A stretch of 23,392 nucleotides of DNA from CAZQQU01 sp964595625 (GTDB lineage: Bacteria; Bacteroidota; Bacteroidia; Flavobacteriales; Flavobacteriaceae), in NCBI GenBank assembly GCA_964595625.1, contig CAZQQU010000019.1, forward strand, positions 1 through 23,392, written 5' to 3'. Of this stretch, positions 1 to 7,267 are shown piece by piece. The notes under the pieces are model-generated. The model was not told where the DNA came from. It did no database searches and was given only the letters and a program-made list of their open reading frames with translations. Both the position numbers and the translations under genes were made by a program. Position 1 is the stretch's first letter. Each line of letters begins with the position of its first letter.

Positions 1-93
1 TCTTATTTATGGATGCATGGGGGTGCTCGTTTGAGCAATGAAGATAAGAAATTATTAGTCGATTACTTTAATTCGTTAATGGATAATGAATAA
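1..93 (+). CDS. C-terminal end of a probable haem-binding-domain protein (partial)
   Basis: The window opens inside a reading frame that stops with TAA at 91-93. The visible 30 residues start SYLWMHGGARLSNEDKK and end YFNSLMDNE. The pattern SYxWxHxxAxLS(xE)xK is what I know from the end of the Bacteroidota haem-binding domain family (Haem_bd, usually about 150 residues, exported, with a CxxCH motif). The haem-binding part lies upstream and cannot be seen, so the call rests on the tail alone. The gene sits 93 bp upstream of a copper-type ATPase on the same strand, which fits a metal or redox stress cluster. A different small exported protein remains possible. Confidence 0.5.
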   Translation, partial: SYLWMHGGARLSNEDKKLLVDYFNSLMDNE

Positions 94-127
94 ATTTAGC
101 GTATAAGCTGAACAGGTTAAAACTTCG

Positions 128-153
128 ATTTGCGTGTTAAAATCATCGCAAAT
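128..153. promoter_or_regulatory. 7-bp inverted repeat upstream of the metal ATPase
   Basis: ATTTGCG (128-134) and CGCAAAT (147-153) form a perfect 7-bp dyad with a 12-nt spacer, ending 33 bp before the ATPase start. A second symmetric pair, AATATT-N4-AATATT, follows at 156-171. Such a dyad could be the operator of a metal-responsive regulator, but no regulator gene is visible beside it and the assignment is inference. No clear TAnnTTTG box is seen here. Confidence 0.25.
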
Positions 154-186
154 TAAATATTGTGAAATATTCTTAAAACTGTTATT

Positions 187-2292
187 ATGAAAAAATACAC
201 ATGCCCAATGCACCCCCAGATACTTAAAGATGAGCCGGGGAAATGCCCATTATGCGGAATGGCTTTAGTTCCTTTTGGGAAAACTAGTAGTCACAATCAC
301 AACCATCATGAACATGGAGAACACCAGCATTCAGCACATCAGCATGATAAACATGATGGTCATCATACGCATGATTTCCTGAAAAGATTTTGGGTAAGTT
401 TAATTATTACCATACCTATTCTTGCGCTTTCGCACATGATCCAGGAGTGGTTTGGTTTCAATCTGGAGTTTATCGGAGACAAATATGTGCTGTTTGCCCT
501 TGGAACTTTAATTTATCTGTACGGGGGGATGCCTTTCTTAAAAGGAATGGTTGGCGAAATCAGAGCAAAGGCCATTGGGATGATGACTTTGGTCGCCATT
601 GCTATTTCAGTGGCTTATTTTTATTCCACAGCAGTGGTATTTGGTCTTCAGGGAATGGATTTCTATTGGGAACTGGCAACGCTGATCGTCATTATGTTAC
701 TTGGTCACTGGCTGGAAATGCGTTCACAAATGGCTGCATCCAAGGCACTCCAGACTTTGGTAGCGCTTTTACCAAATGAAGTTACCATAGAAAGAGATGG
801 CGAAGCTTTTAAGATTAAACTGGAGGAATTGACTAACAACGATATTGTCATTATCAAGCCTGGAGAGAAAATCCCAGCAGATGGAGATGTTATTGATGGG
901 CTTTCTTATGTAAACGAAAGTATGCTTACAGGGGAAAGTGTTCCAGTGAAAAAGGAAGCCAAATCAACGGTTATAGCTGGAGCTATAAACGGGGATGGAG
1001 CGCTAAAAATAAAAGCGACAGGAGTCGGAAAAGACACCTATCTAAACAAGGTGATCAATCTTGTGCAAGATGCGCAAAGTGCAAAATCGAATACACAAAA
1101 CCTGGCAGATAAAGTTGCCAAATGGCTTACTTTTATTGCAATTGGAGTCGGTGTAGGAACATTTGTTTATTGGTATAATTCAAGTGGAGATATGGCATTC
1201 GCATTAGAAAGAATGGTAACTGTAATGGTCACTGCATGTCCCCATGCTTTAGGAGTAGCGATTCCTTTAGTAGTCGCTATTTCGACTACGCTATCAGCAA
1301 CCAATGGACTACTTATACGGAACCGGACAGCATTTGAAATTACCCGTAATTTAACGACCATTATTTTTGATAAAACGGGGACATTGACAGAGGGTTCTCA
1401 TGCTGTGCAAAGAGTCATTCCTTTAGACAGTTTTACCGAAGATGAGATCATCCAGTATGCCGCCGCTGTGCAGCAAAACTCTGAGCACCACATTGCAAAG
1501 GGCATGATAAAACTTCTTAAAGAAAAAAAGCTTCAGTTATGGAAATCTGATAATTTCCAATACATGCAAGGAATCGGTGTAAAAGGAACAGTAAATGATA
1601 AAGAGGTTGTAGCTGCTGGGCCAAATTATTTTACCACAAACAAAATTGACCAACCCCTTATTCCTGCCGAAATCGATCAAGATTCAGAGACTGTAAATTA
1701 TGTGTTTATTGACGGGAAAGTAATCGGTATTATCACTTTAGCAGATAGCATCAGAGAAGGATCACATGAAGCAATTCGTCAACTTAATGATATGGGCATA
1801 AAATCATTTCTTTTAACGGGGGACAATGAAAAAATTGCAGCCTCGGTAGCTCATAAATTGGGGATGGACGGCTTTTTAGCAAATGTTCTACCGCATGATA
1901 AGCAAGAAAAGGTTAAGGAGTTCCAAGCGAAAGGTGAAATTGTTGCTATGACGGGGGATGGCGTAAATGATGCCCCGGCGTTGGCTCGGGCTGATGTCGG
2001 AATTGCGGTTGGCTCCGGAACGGATGTGGCCGCTGAGACAGCAGATATTATACTGGTAAACAGTGATCCAAGGGATGTTGTAAAATTGATAGATTTTGGA
2101 AAGCGAACATATCGGAAAATGATACAAAATCTGATATGGGCGGTCGGTTATAATATAGTTGCCATTCCACTGGCAGCAGGAATACTGTATCCAAATTTCT
2201 TATTAAGTCCAGCAATGGGAGCAGTTTTAATGAGCATCAGCACGATAGTTGTTGCATTTAATGCAACTCTGCTAAAAATGAATAAAAAATAA
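187..2292 (+). CDS. CopB-type (P1B-3) heavy-metal-translocating P-type ATPase
   Basis: This is an inner-membrane ATPase expected to export copper (or silver) from the cytoplasm, 701 residues long and apparently complete. Order of parts: a heavy-metal-binding domain with CPMHP (6-10) and CPLCGM (20-25); a strongly His-rich linker (about 36-63); two membrane segments (about 68-85, 100-118) and two more (about 130-178); actuator TGES (248-251); the membrane metal site CPH (351-353); phosphorylation motif DKTGT (395-399); nucleotide-domain SEHHIA (432-437); hinge GDGVNDAPA (590-598); and two final helices with MSISTIVVAFNA. CPH and the MSxST...NA ending are the marks of the P1B-3 (CopB) group, as opposed to CPC (CopA). 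The usual HP dipeptide of the nucleotide site is HH here. The ATG at 187 puts CPMHP directly at the N terminus, as in relatives. A probable haem-binding protein lies upstream on the same strand. Confidence 0.96.
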   Translation: MKKYTCPMHPQILKDEPGKCPLCGMALVPFGKTSSHNHNHHEHGEHQHSAHQHDKHDGHHTHDFLKRFWVSLIITIPILALSHMIQEWFGFNLEFIGDKYVLFALGTLIYLYGGMPFLKGMVGEIRAKAIGMMTLVAIAISVAYFYSTAVVFGLQGMDFYWELATLIVIMLLGHWLEMRSQMAASKALQTLVALLPNEVTIERDGEAFKIKLEELTNNDIVIIKPGEKIPADGDVIDGLSYVNESMLTGESVPVKKEAKSTVIAGAINGDGALKIKATGVGKDTYLNKVINLVQDAQSAKSNTQNLADKVAKWLTFIAIGVGVGTFVYWYNSSGDMAFALERMVTVMVTACPHALGVAIPLVVAISTTLSATNGLLIRNRTAFEITRNLTTIIFDKTGTLTEGSHAVQRVIPLDSFTEDEIIQYAAAVQQNSEHHIAKGMIKLLKEKKLQLWKSDNFQYMQGIGVKGTVNDKEVVAAGPNYFTTNKIDQPLIPAEIDQDSETVNYVFIDGKVIGIITLADSIREGSHEAIRQLNDMGIKSFLLTGDNEKIAASVAHKLGMDGFLANVLPHDKQEKVKEFQAKGEIVAMTGDGVNDAPALARADVGIAVGSGTDVAAETADIILVNSDPRDVVKLIDFGKRTYRKMIQNLIWAVGYNIVAIPLAAGILYPNFLLSPAMGAVLMSISTIVVAFNATLLKMNKK

Positions 2293-2358
2293 AAATTATG
2301 CAGTAGAAATCTCTGGCGAGGAAAAAGAGAAAGGGTTTTATTTGGTGACGAATTTAAA

Positions 2359-2769
2359 TTGGACATTTTCAAAAAAATCTTTGACGAGGTAGATAGCCAT
2401 CAAAGTAATGGCTGGGATTACCGTTTGACTAAAAAAGAAAAGCTGTCGAAGGAAACCTCAAAGATGAAACAAGACAAACGCAAGATTACTGTTCAAATTT
2501 TTGAGCTACCATTGCCCGAATCAGATCGTATAGAATTTATTGACGTAGCAAACAAGAAATTCGAAAACATATTGGAAAGAATAGAACATACACATCCCAA
2601 ATTAGTGCGTAAATTATGGAATCCTAAAGAATATATTGACGAAGTTTTAAAACCAGATATGTTGCCTATCGATAAGGACTACGCACTTTCTTTGGTGGAG
2701 TCGTTTTTAATCCATCATGTTATTGGTTTGGCCACGGAAGCCGATGAACGAGCCTTACATCTCAATTAA
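2359..2769 (+). CDS. Unrecognised protein, possibly a gene fragment
   Basis: I do not recognise this protein. The frame is open from 2293, immediately after the ATPase stop and in the same frame, so no stop separates the two except the ATPase TAA. The 136-residue reading uses a TTG start at 2359. An ATG at 2464, preceded by AAGGAAAC, would give 101 residues (MKQDKRKITVQIFELPLP...). Composition is charged and soluble, with no signal peptide or membrane segment. The sequence up to 2461 (VLFGDEFKLDIFKKIFDEVD region) looks protein-like although it lies ahead of any good start, which suggests the 5' end of a longer gene was lost when the ATPase segment was joined. It could be a small intact gene from the ATG or a remnant. 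Confidence 0.45.
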   Translation: MDIFKKIFDEVDSHQSNGWDYRLTKKEKLSKETSKMKQDKRKITVQIFELPLPESDRIEFIDVANKKFENILERIEHTHPKLVRKLWNPKEYIDEVLKPDMLPIDKDYALSLVESFLIHHVIGLATEADERALHLN

Positions 2770-2956
2770 AATTAAAAGTGCAAAATTGTAGGAAAGTTCG
2801 AACCATCGGTAATTGTAAATTCTATCGATACGTTTCTTTTTTTGAAGTTTCGATATAACTAATTGTATTTCATTATTTTATTATTCTTTTTCAGACACTA
2901 GTTTCTTCAAATCCTCCAAAAAATGGTTCGAAAATTGTACTGGGAGGCCGACCAAC

Positions 2957-2984
2957 AAAAAGCTGAACTTGGTTCAGCTTTTTT
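2957..2984. terminator. Rho-independent terminator (usable in both directions)
   Basis: AAAAAGCTGAAC (2957-2968), loop TTG, then GTTCAGC (2972-2978) followed by six T. The 7-bp GC-containing stem extends through the A and T tracts to 12 bp. The T run on the right serves plus-strand transcripts coming from the ATPase and the following ORF. The A run on the left serves the minus strand, where the RHS-like remnant lies upstream. Confidence 0.8.
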
Positions 2985-3084
2985 CTTTTCTAACAGTAGT
3001 GGTTTAACTTGGGCTTTACGGGAAAAGAAAAAAAGAAAAAGCAACCCTTCCAGGTTTTGGATTGAGAGAACCCCAGTTCACAAT

Positions 3085-3276
3085 CTACAAAGACAACTTT
3101 TCGTTTTGCGAGTAATACCTTGCCCCATAATAATTCCCGGTTTGCCGATGGGTCTTCTTATTGTTTTTTATCGGAATCGGGGAATTTCGTACCTCGATTT
3201 TAGGGTCGTGTTCCCTGGTATTAAACTTAAAGAGGCTGTTAGGGGAGTTTATAGTTTGCATATCCGTTGAATCACA
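3085..3276 (-). pseudogene. Degraded fragment resembling the C-terminal end of an RHS/YD-repeat core
   Basis: On the minus strand an open frame runs from 3276 to a TAG at 3085-3087. It contains FKFNTREHD (about 3231-3205) and, 21 residues later, RQTGNYYGARYYSQNEKLSL ending at the stop. Bacteroidota RHS proteins carry the block YKFNGKELD-EETGNYYYGARYYDPKLSLW...VDP at the end of their core. Both halves of that block appear here in order, but with an insertion between them, one Y missing from YYYGARYY, and a stop where the W-x-x-VDP segment should follow. No other RHS repeats are seen on either side, so this can only be a remnant. The match is by eye to a familiar pattern. Confidence 0.45.
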
Positions 3277-3436
3277 CTATTCTTAAACTTCTCAAATATA
3301 GGGATTAATTTTTAAGATTATTAATAACAGACTCATTTTTAGGGTATTCCATTTCGTGTAAATGGGTTGTATAACTCATTGTGGAAGGGGAGGGCAGCTT
3401 GAAGTAAAAAAACAATTTTTTTGATATAGTATTTGT

Positions 3437-3700
3437 GTGTTTGTCCTCTCTAAAACTGCACCAAGACAAGTGGAAAGGGCAGAGGGAAAAGGAGATAGGA
3501 AAACAGCGGACAGCCCTACCAAAGGCCTTGAAAAAGATTTGGACCCAGCCGGGTATTCAGCCTACAAAACAGTGATATCTGATTTGGAACCTGAAAACTT
3601 ACGTTTGTCTTTCGAAAATTCGTTGAAGTTAACTGAAACACTGTTCGAAAAACTGAATATTGAATCAAAATTGAAAGAAATATTGAGTAGAATAAGATAA
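3437..3700 (+). CDS. Doubtful small ORF of unknown function
   Basis: An 87-codon frame from a GTG at 3437 to TAA at 3700. The first 35 residues are basic and low in information. The last 45 (ISDLEPENLRLSFENSLKL followed by an amphipathic Leu/Glu/Lys-rich stretch ending SRIR) look like a real helical protein tail. There is no ATG start near the beginning and no recognisable domain. It may be the 3' remnant of a larger gene rather than a working one. Confidence 0.25.
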   Translation: MFVLSKTAPRQVERAEGKGDRKTADSPTKGLEKDLDPAGYSAYKTVISDLEPENLRLSFENSLKLTETLFEKLNIESKLKEILSRIR

Positions 3701-3759
3701 AAATTAACTTTCACTTAGAGCCACCATGGCGAACCGCAGGGTAATTAAAAATTACTTTT

Positions 3760-3885
3760 TTATCGCAAAAAGTTATTTTTAGTTTTTTTTTCTATTTTTA
3801 GAAAATTAATTAAACCAGTTTGAGTTAATACATCATTGAAAGTTTCGACTTTAAAATCCGCCATCATCGCTCCTAAGTGCGCCAT
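3760..3885 (-). CDS. Very short ORF of unknown function (41 codons)
   Basis: An ATG at 3885 on the minus strand opens a frame that begins MAHLGAMMADFKVETF and ends KNNFLR, stopping with TAA at 3760-3762. It lies alone in the gap before the PAS-LuxR gene and runs opposite to it. The start lies in a locally GC-richer patch (GCCCGCAATGGCGC on the minus strand) within A+T-rich DNA. It could be a small gene, a remnant, or chance. Confidence 0.15.
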   Translation of the reverse strand: MAHLGAMMADFKVETFNDVLTQTGLINFLKIEKKTKNNFLR

Positions 3886-3938
3886 TGCGGGCTTTTAATT
3901 AACCACCCCCATAACAATTTAGATCATAGCAATTACAG

Positions 3939-4709
3939 ATGACCACGCCTGAAAACATAAACCGTATTTTTTTTGATTTATTTGAACAACAGACTTTCGT
4001 CGAAAATGATTTGGATTATTCCATTCTTGAAAAGCACAAACCGCAACTACAAAAAATAGCAGACTTTGGTAACTCCATTGTGAGTGTATTGGATGTTTAT
4101 AAGAAGCAACATGTATTTTATTCGTCCAACTTTGGAGCCATTTTAGGATACAGCCAGCAAGAAGTGGAAGCCTACGGAGATTATTTTATGAATGCAAAAA
4201 TTCATCCGGATGACTTTTTGGGTATAACCAAAAATGGTCTTACCGGTTTCAAACTATTTTTTGAAATGTCGGAAAATGAAAAGTTGAACCACAAACTCAT
4301 CAATGAGTTTCGAATGTTTTATGCCGAGAACCAATATGTCCGGGTTATAGAACAACATCAAGCTTTGGAACTGGACAAGCAGGGTAACCTTTGGCTCGCT
4401 TTAAGTATTTTGGATATTTCCCCCAATCAAAATTCAAATGAATCTTTAAAAAGTCAGGTTCTAAATTTCAGGACGGGTAAGTTCATTTCGCTAACCGACA
4501 ATAATTCAGAAATTGCGGCCTCGCTAACCCAACGCGAAATAGAAATTTTGAAGCTAGTCAAAGACGGTCTTTTAAGTAAAGAAATATCAGACCGCTTATC
4601 GATCAGTATTCATACTGTAAACACGCACCGCCAGCGCGTATTGGAAAAACTGGGAGTTAATAACTCCATGGAAGCAGTGATCCTATCATCGAGATTAGAA
4701 TTAGTATAA
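3939..4709 (+). CDS. PAS-domain LuxR-family transcriptional regulator
   Basis: A cytoplasmic DNA-binding regulator of 256 residues. A PAS fold (about 40-160) shows the typical FYSSNFGAILGYSQQEVE and IHPDDF segments and would act as the sensor. The C terminus (about 195-245) is a LuxR/GerE helix-turn-helix with LTQREIEILKLVKDG, SKEISDRLSIS, HTVNTHRQRVLEKLG. There is no receiver domain and no membrane segment, so the signal is probably intracellular or bound to PAS. The gene precedes a TonB-dependent receptor by 78 bp on the same strand. An 18-bp palindrome lies in that gap, which suggests it controls the receptor and perhaps itself. The ATG at 3939 gives the full PAS N terminus. Confidence 0.9.
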   Translation: MTTPENINRIFFDLFEQQTFVENDLDYSILEKHKPQLQKIADFGNSIVSVLDVYKKQHVFYSSNFGAILGYSQQEVEAYGDYFMNAKIHPDDFLGITKNGLTGFKLFFEMSENEKLNHKLINEFRMFYAENQYVRVIEQHQALELDKQGNLWLALSILDISPNQNSNESLKSQVLNFRTGKFISLTDNNSEIAASLTQREIEILKLVKDGLLSKEISDRLSISIHTVNTHRQRVLEKLGVNNSMEAVILSSRLELV

Positions 4710-4715
4710 TCCGGT

Positions 4716-4733
4716 ATACTGATAAATCAGTAT
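4716..4733. promoter_or_regulatory. Palindromic candidate operator between the regulator and receptor genes
   Basis: ATACTGAT-AA-ATCAGTAT is a perfect dyad with 8-bp arms and a 2-nt centre. It starts 7 bp after the regulator stop codon and ends 54 bp before the receptor start. Its size and symmetry suit a dimeric LuxR-type helix-turn-helix protein such as the neighbour encoded just upstream. A direct repeat, GACTTTTA, occurs twice further down (4756-4763 and 4768-4775). Binding is inferred. As a hairpin it has too small a loop and no T run, so a terminator is unlikely. Confidence 0.45.
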
Positions 4734-4787
4734 TGTCATTATTTTAGAAATAAAAGACTTTTACTGGGACTTTTATCTCAACCAATT

Positions 4788-7124
4788 ATGACAACTATTT
4801 CACGAAGCTTTTCGATTTTTTTTCTATTCCTTTTTTCGTTACAATTATGGGCACAACAACCCACTCAAACCATTCGGGGAATGGTATTGGAAGAAGCATC
4901 CAACAGGCCCTTGGCTTTTGCAGCCGTTGATTTGCAAAACACCACAATCGGAACAATTACCGACAGCTTGGGAAATTTTACCCTAAAAGATATCCCTATC
5001 GGCAGATATGATATTATGGTATCCTTTATAGGATATGAACCGGTGGTTATACGAGAAATTCAACTCACCTCTGCCAAAGAAGTTTTTCTTACCGTTTCCA
5101 TGCTAGAAAATACTACTTCCTTGGATGAAATTGTGATCAGACCCAAAGTAAATAAAGAACAACCCCTTAATTCTATGGCTACGTTAAGTGCTCGAATGTT
5201 GAGCGTAGAGGAAGCCGAACGCTATGCAGGAGGTTTTGACGATCCGGCCCGATTGGTTTCCGCTTTTGCAGGCGTATCCAGCAATGTGGGTAATAATGCG
5301 ATTGTGGTGAGGGGAAACAGTCCGCAATCGTTGCAATGGAAATTAGAAGGTATTGAAATTTCCAACCCCAACCACTTTGCGGATATGGGGGCTTTTGGCG
5401 GGGGTGGACTGACCGCATTAAGTACACAAGTGCTAGCCAATTCCGATTTCTTTTCGGGAGCGATGCCGGCTGAATACAGCAATGCTCTATCCGGAGTGTT
5501 TGATATTTTTATGCGAAACGGTAACAACCAAAAACACGAACATACGTTCCAGCTAGGAGCAATCGGTATTGATGTAGCTTCCGAAGGGCCCTTTAAAAAA
5601 GGAAAAAACGCTTCTTATATTTTTAATTACCGCTATTCTACCTTGGGATTACTGGCTCCTATGCTTCCGGAAAATGCAGCGGGAACCACCTATCAAGACC
5701 TATCTTTTAAACTGAATTTCCCCACTGAAAAAGCAGGTGTATTTTCAATTTGGGGATTGGGCTTGCTAGACCATTCCGATGCCCAGGCGAAAGAGAATAT
5801 CAGCGAGTGGGAATACGATTCAGACCGAAAAAATCAGGATGCCAAACAGTTTATGGGTACGGTAGGCATCAGTCACAGAATTTTTCTAAACGACCAACAA
5901 TTCCTCAAATCAACTTTGGCTGTAACATCCAATGGAATTGATATGTATAGCAAAAGTGTGGACAGTAGTTTTCAGGAATTACCGAAAAATGTGATCAACA
6001 ATTACTTTTATAATCTTGTTTTAACCTCATCTGTCAATACAAAATTCAATGCAAAACATACCAATAAATCGGGTTTTGTTATAACCAATATGCATTACAA
6101 TATGTTGCTGAAAGATGTAGCAAATGGGACTCCATCCCTACAAACTTTGGTGGACGAAAGTGGTAGCAGCACCTTGGTTTCGGCTTACAGTAACTCCCTG
6201 CTGCATATCAACGATAAAATTAGTTTAAATGTGGGCGTCAACGGACAATGGTTTACCTATAACAACTCTTGGTCGTTGGAGCCCAGAGCAGGTATAAAAT
6301 ACAAATTCGCTCCTACACAAACTTTAAGTTTCGCCTATGGCCTACACAGCCGTTTGGAACGATTGAATTATTATTTTATTAAAGATGATTTAAACCAATA
6401 CATCAACAAAAATTTGGGTTTTACTCGAGCGCATCATTTGGTAATGGGATATGACATCAACACCTCAGAATTTACCCATCTGAAAGTAGAAGCCTATTTC
6501 CAACACTTGTTTGATGTTCCAGTCATGGCGGAAAGTTCCTTTTCCTTAATCAATCAACAAAACGATTGGTTTTTTGATGGAAAACTTCAAAACTCCGGGC
6601 AAGGAAGAAATTATGGTTTGGATATTACTTTTGAAAAATACCTATCCCAAGGCTTTTATTATATGGTAACGGCTTCTTTGTTTAACTCTGAATATCAGGG
6701 CGATGACCAAGTGTGGCGCGATACCCGCTACAACCGTAATTTTGCTTTCAATTTCCTAGCGGGTAAAGAGTGGATGTTGGGCAAAAACAAAAATAAAATT
6801 TTAAGTGTAAACGGAAGGGTAAGTTATCAGGGAGGCGAACATTATTCTCCGATAAATACCTCGGCTTCTATAGCCAGCCAAAGCGTTATTTTTGATGAAA
6901 CGAAAGCTTTTTCTAAACAATTTCCATCCGCCTTTACCAGTCATCTTACCGTAAGTTACAAGCTCAATAGACAGAAAACTACGCACGAATTGGCTCTCAA
7001 AATTATCAACCTGACACAGTATAAAGAATATTTGGGTTTTCGATACAATTACCAAACGCAAGCGGTGGACACAGAACGTGAAGCCTTATTCATTCCGAAT
7101 ATCAGTTATAAGATTGAGTTTTAG
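4788..7124 (+). CDS. TonB-dependent outer-membrane receptor with carboxypeptidase-like N-terminal domain
   Basis: An outer-membrane beta-barrel importer of 778 residues. It has a signal peptide (1-22, ending LQLWAQ), a CarboxypepD_reg-like domain (about 27-113, with FTLKDIPIGRYDIMVSFIGY), a plug domain (about 115-245, with VSSNVGNNAIVVRGNSPQ and an LSGVFDIFMRNG end), then a barrel ending in aromatic NISYKIEF. The substrate cannot be read from the sequence. There is no SusD partner, which argues against a glycan-uptake pair. The only linked gene is the PAS-LuxR regulator upstream. The unit ends at a strong terminator 51 bp downstream. A siderophore, cofactor or other small ligand is possible. 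Confidence 0.93.
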   Translation: MTTISRSFSIFFLFLFSLQLWAQQPTQTIRGMVLEEASNRPLAFAAVDLQNTTIGTITDSLGNFTLKDIPIGRYDIMVSFIGYEPVVIREIQLTSAKEVFLTVSMLENTTSLDEIVIRPKVNKEQPLNSMATLSARMLSVEEAERYAGGFDDPARLVSAFAGVSSNVGNNAIVVRGNSPQSLQWKLEGIEISNPNHFADMGAFGGGGLTALSTQVLANSDFFSGAMPAEYSNALSGVFDIFMRNGNNQKHEHTFQLGAIGIDVASEGPFKKGKNASYIFNYRYSTLGLLAPMLPENAAGTTYQDLSFKLNFPTEKAGVFSIWGLGLLDHSDAQAKENISEWEYDSDRKNQDAKQFMGTVGISHRIFLNDQQFLKSTLAVTSNGIDMYSKSVDSSFQELPKNVINNYFYNLVLTSSVNTKFNAKHTNKSGFVITNMHYNMLLKDVANGTPSLQTLVDESGSSTLVSAYSNSLLHINDKISLNVGVNGQWFTYNNSWSLEPRAGIKYKFAPTQTLSFAYGLHSRLERLNYYFIKDDLNQYINKNLGFTRAHHLVMGYDINTSEFTHLKVEAYFQHLFDVPVMAESSFSLINQQNDWFFDGKLQNSGQGRNYGLDITFEKYLSQGFYYMVTASLFNSEYQGDDQVWRDTRYNRNFAFNFLAGKEWMLGKNKNKILSVNGRVSYQGGEHYSPINTSASIASQSVIFDETKAFSKQFPSAFTSHLTVSYKLNRQKTTHELALKIINLTQYKEYLGFRYNYQTQAVDTEREALFIPNISYKIEF

Positions 7125-7175
7125 TTGATTTTATTATTCATTTTACATTGAACTCTCTTGAGGATAAAACCCAAT

Positions 7176-7213
7176 AACAACCCCGAAAGTGCTACTGCTT
7201 TCGGGGTTGTTTG
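7176..7213. terminator. Strong terminator between convergent genes
   Basis: AACAACCCCGAAAG (7176-7189) pairs perfectly with CTTTCGGGGTTGTT (7198-7211) around an 8-nt loop: a 14-bp stem followed by TT. It lies between the plus-strand receptor gene and the minus-strand DUF4625 gene that converge here, so it probably ends both transcripts. The T run on the plus side is short and interrupted, but the stem is very stable. Confidence 0.85.
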
Positions 7214-7267
7214 ATTCCATATTCAATTCCTCTCTACAATTTGAAAGAGATTATAAATTAGTTGGGT

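Larger units (their letters stand above)
2770..3938. other. Gene-poor stretch with degraded accessory DNA
   Basis: Over these 1.17 kb I find no confident intact gene. The stretch holds an A+T-rich lead with an inverted repeat (TTCGAACCAT 2797-2806, ATGGTTCGAA 2923-2932), a strong hairpin terminator (2957-2984), a minus-strand fragment resembling an RHS core (3085-3276), one doubtful plus-strand ORF (3437-3700), a 41-codon minus-strand ORF (3760-3885) and otherwise A+T-rich sequence. No transposase, integrase or recognisable tRNA is present. I read it as an eroded accessory zone between the metal-resistance genes and the core-like genes that begin at 3939. Confidence 0.5.

Noticed and set aside
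1888..2372. Antisense ORFs at the end of the ATPase gene
   Set aside because: They are shadows of the conserved ATPase reading frame, with no independent support.
2895..2953. tRNA-like tail (GGTTCGAAAA ... GACCA) in front of the terminator
   Set aside because: The T loop-like TTCGAAA does not have pairing 5-bp arms and no acceptor stem partner is found upstream. It is not a tRNA.
2923..3270. 115-codon plus-strand ORF
   Set aside because: It translates straight through the terminator hairpin (KAELGSAFFF) and lies opposite the RHS-like frame. Composition is not protein-like.
3716..3900. Possible CRISPR or tandem repeat array in the A+T-rich gap
   Set aside because: No repeat unit recurs with regular spacing here or elsewhere in the window.
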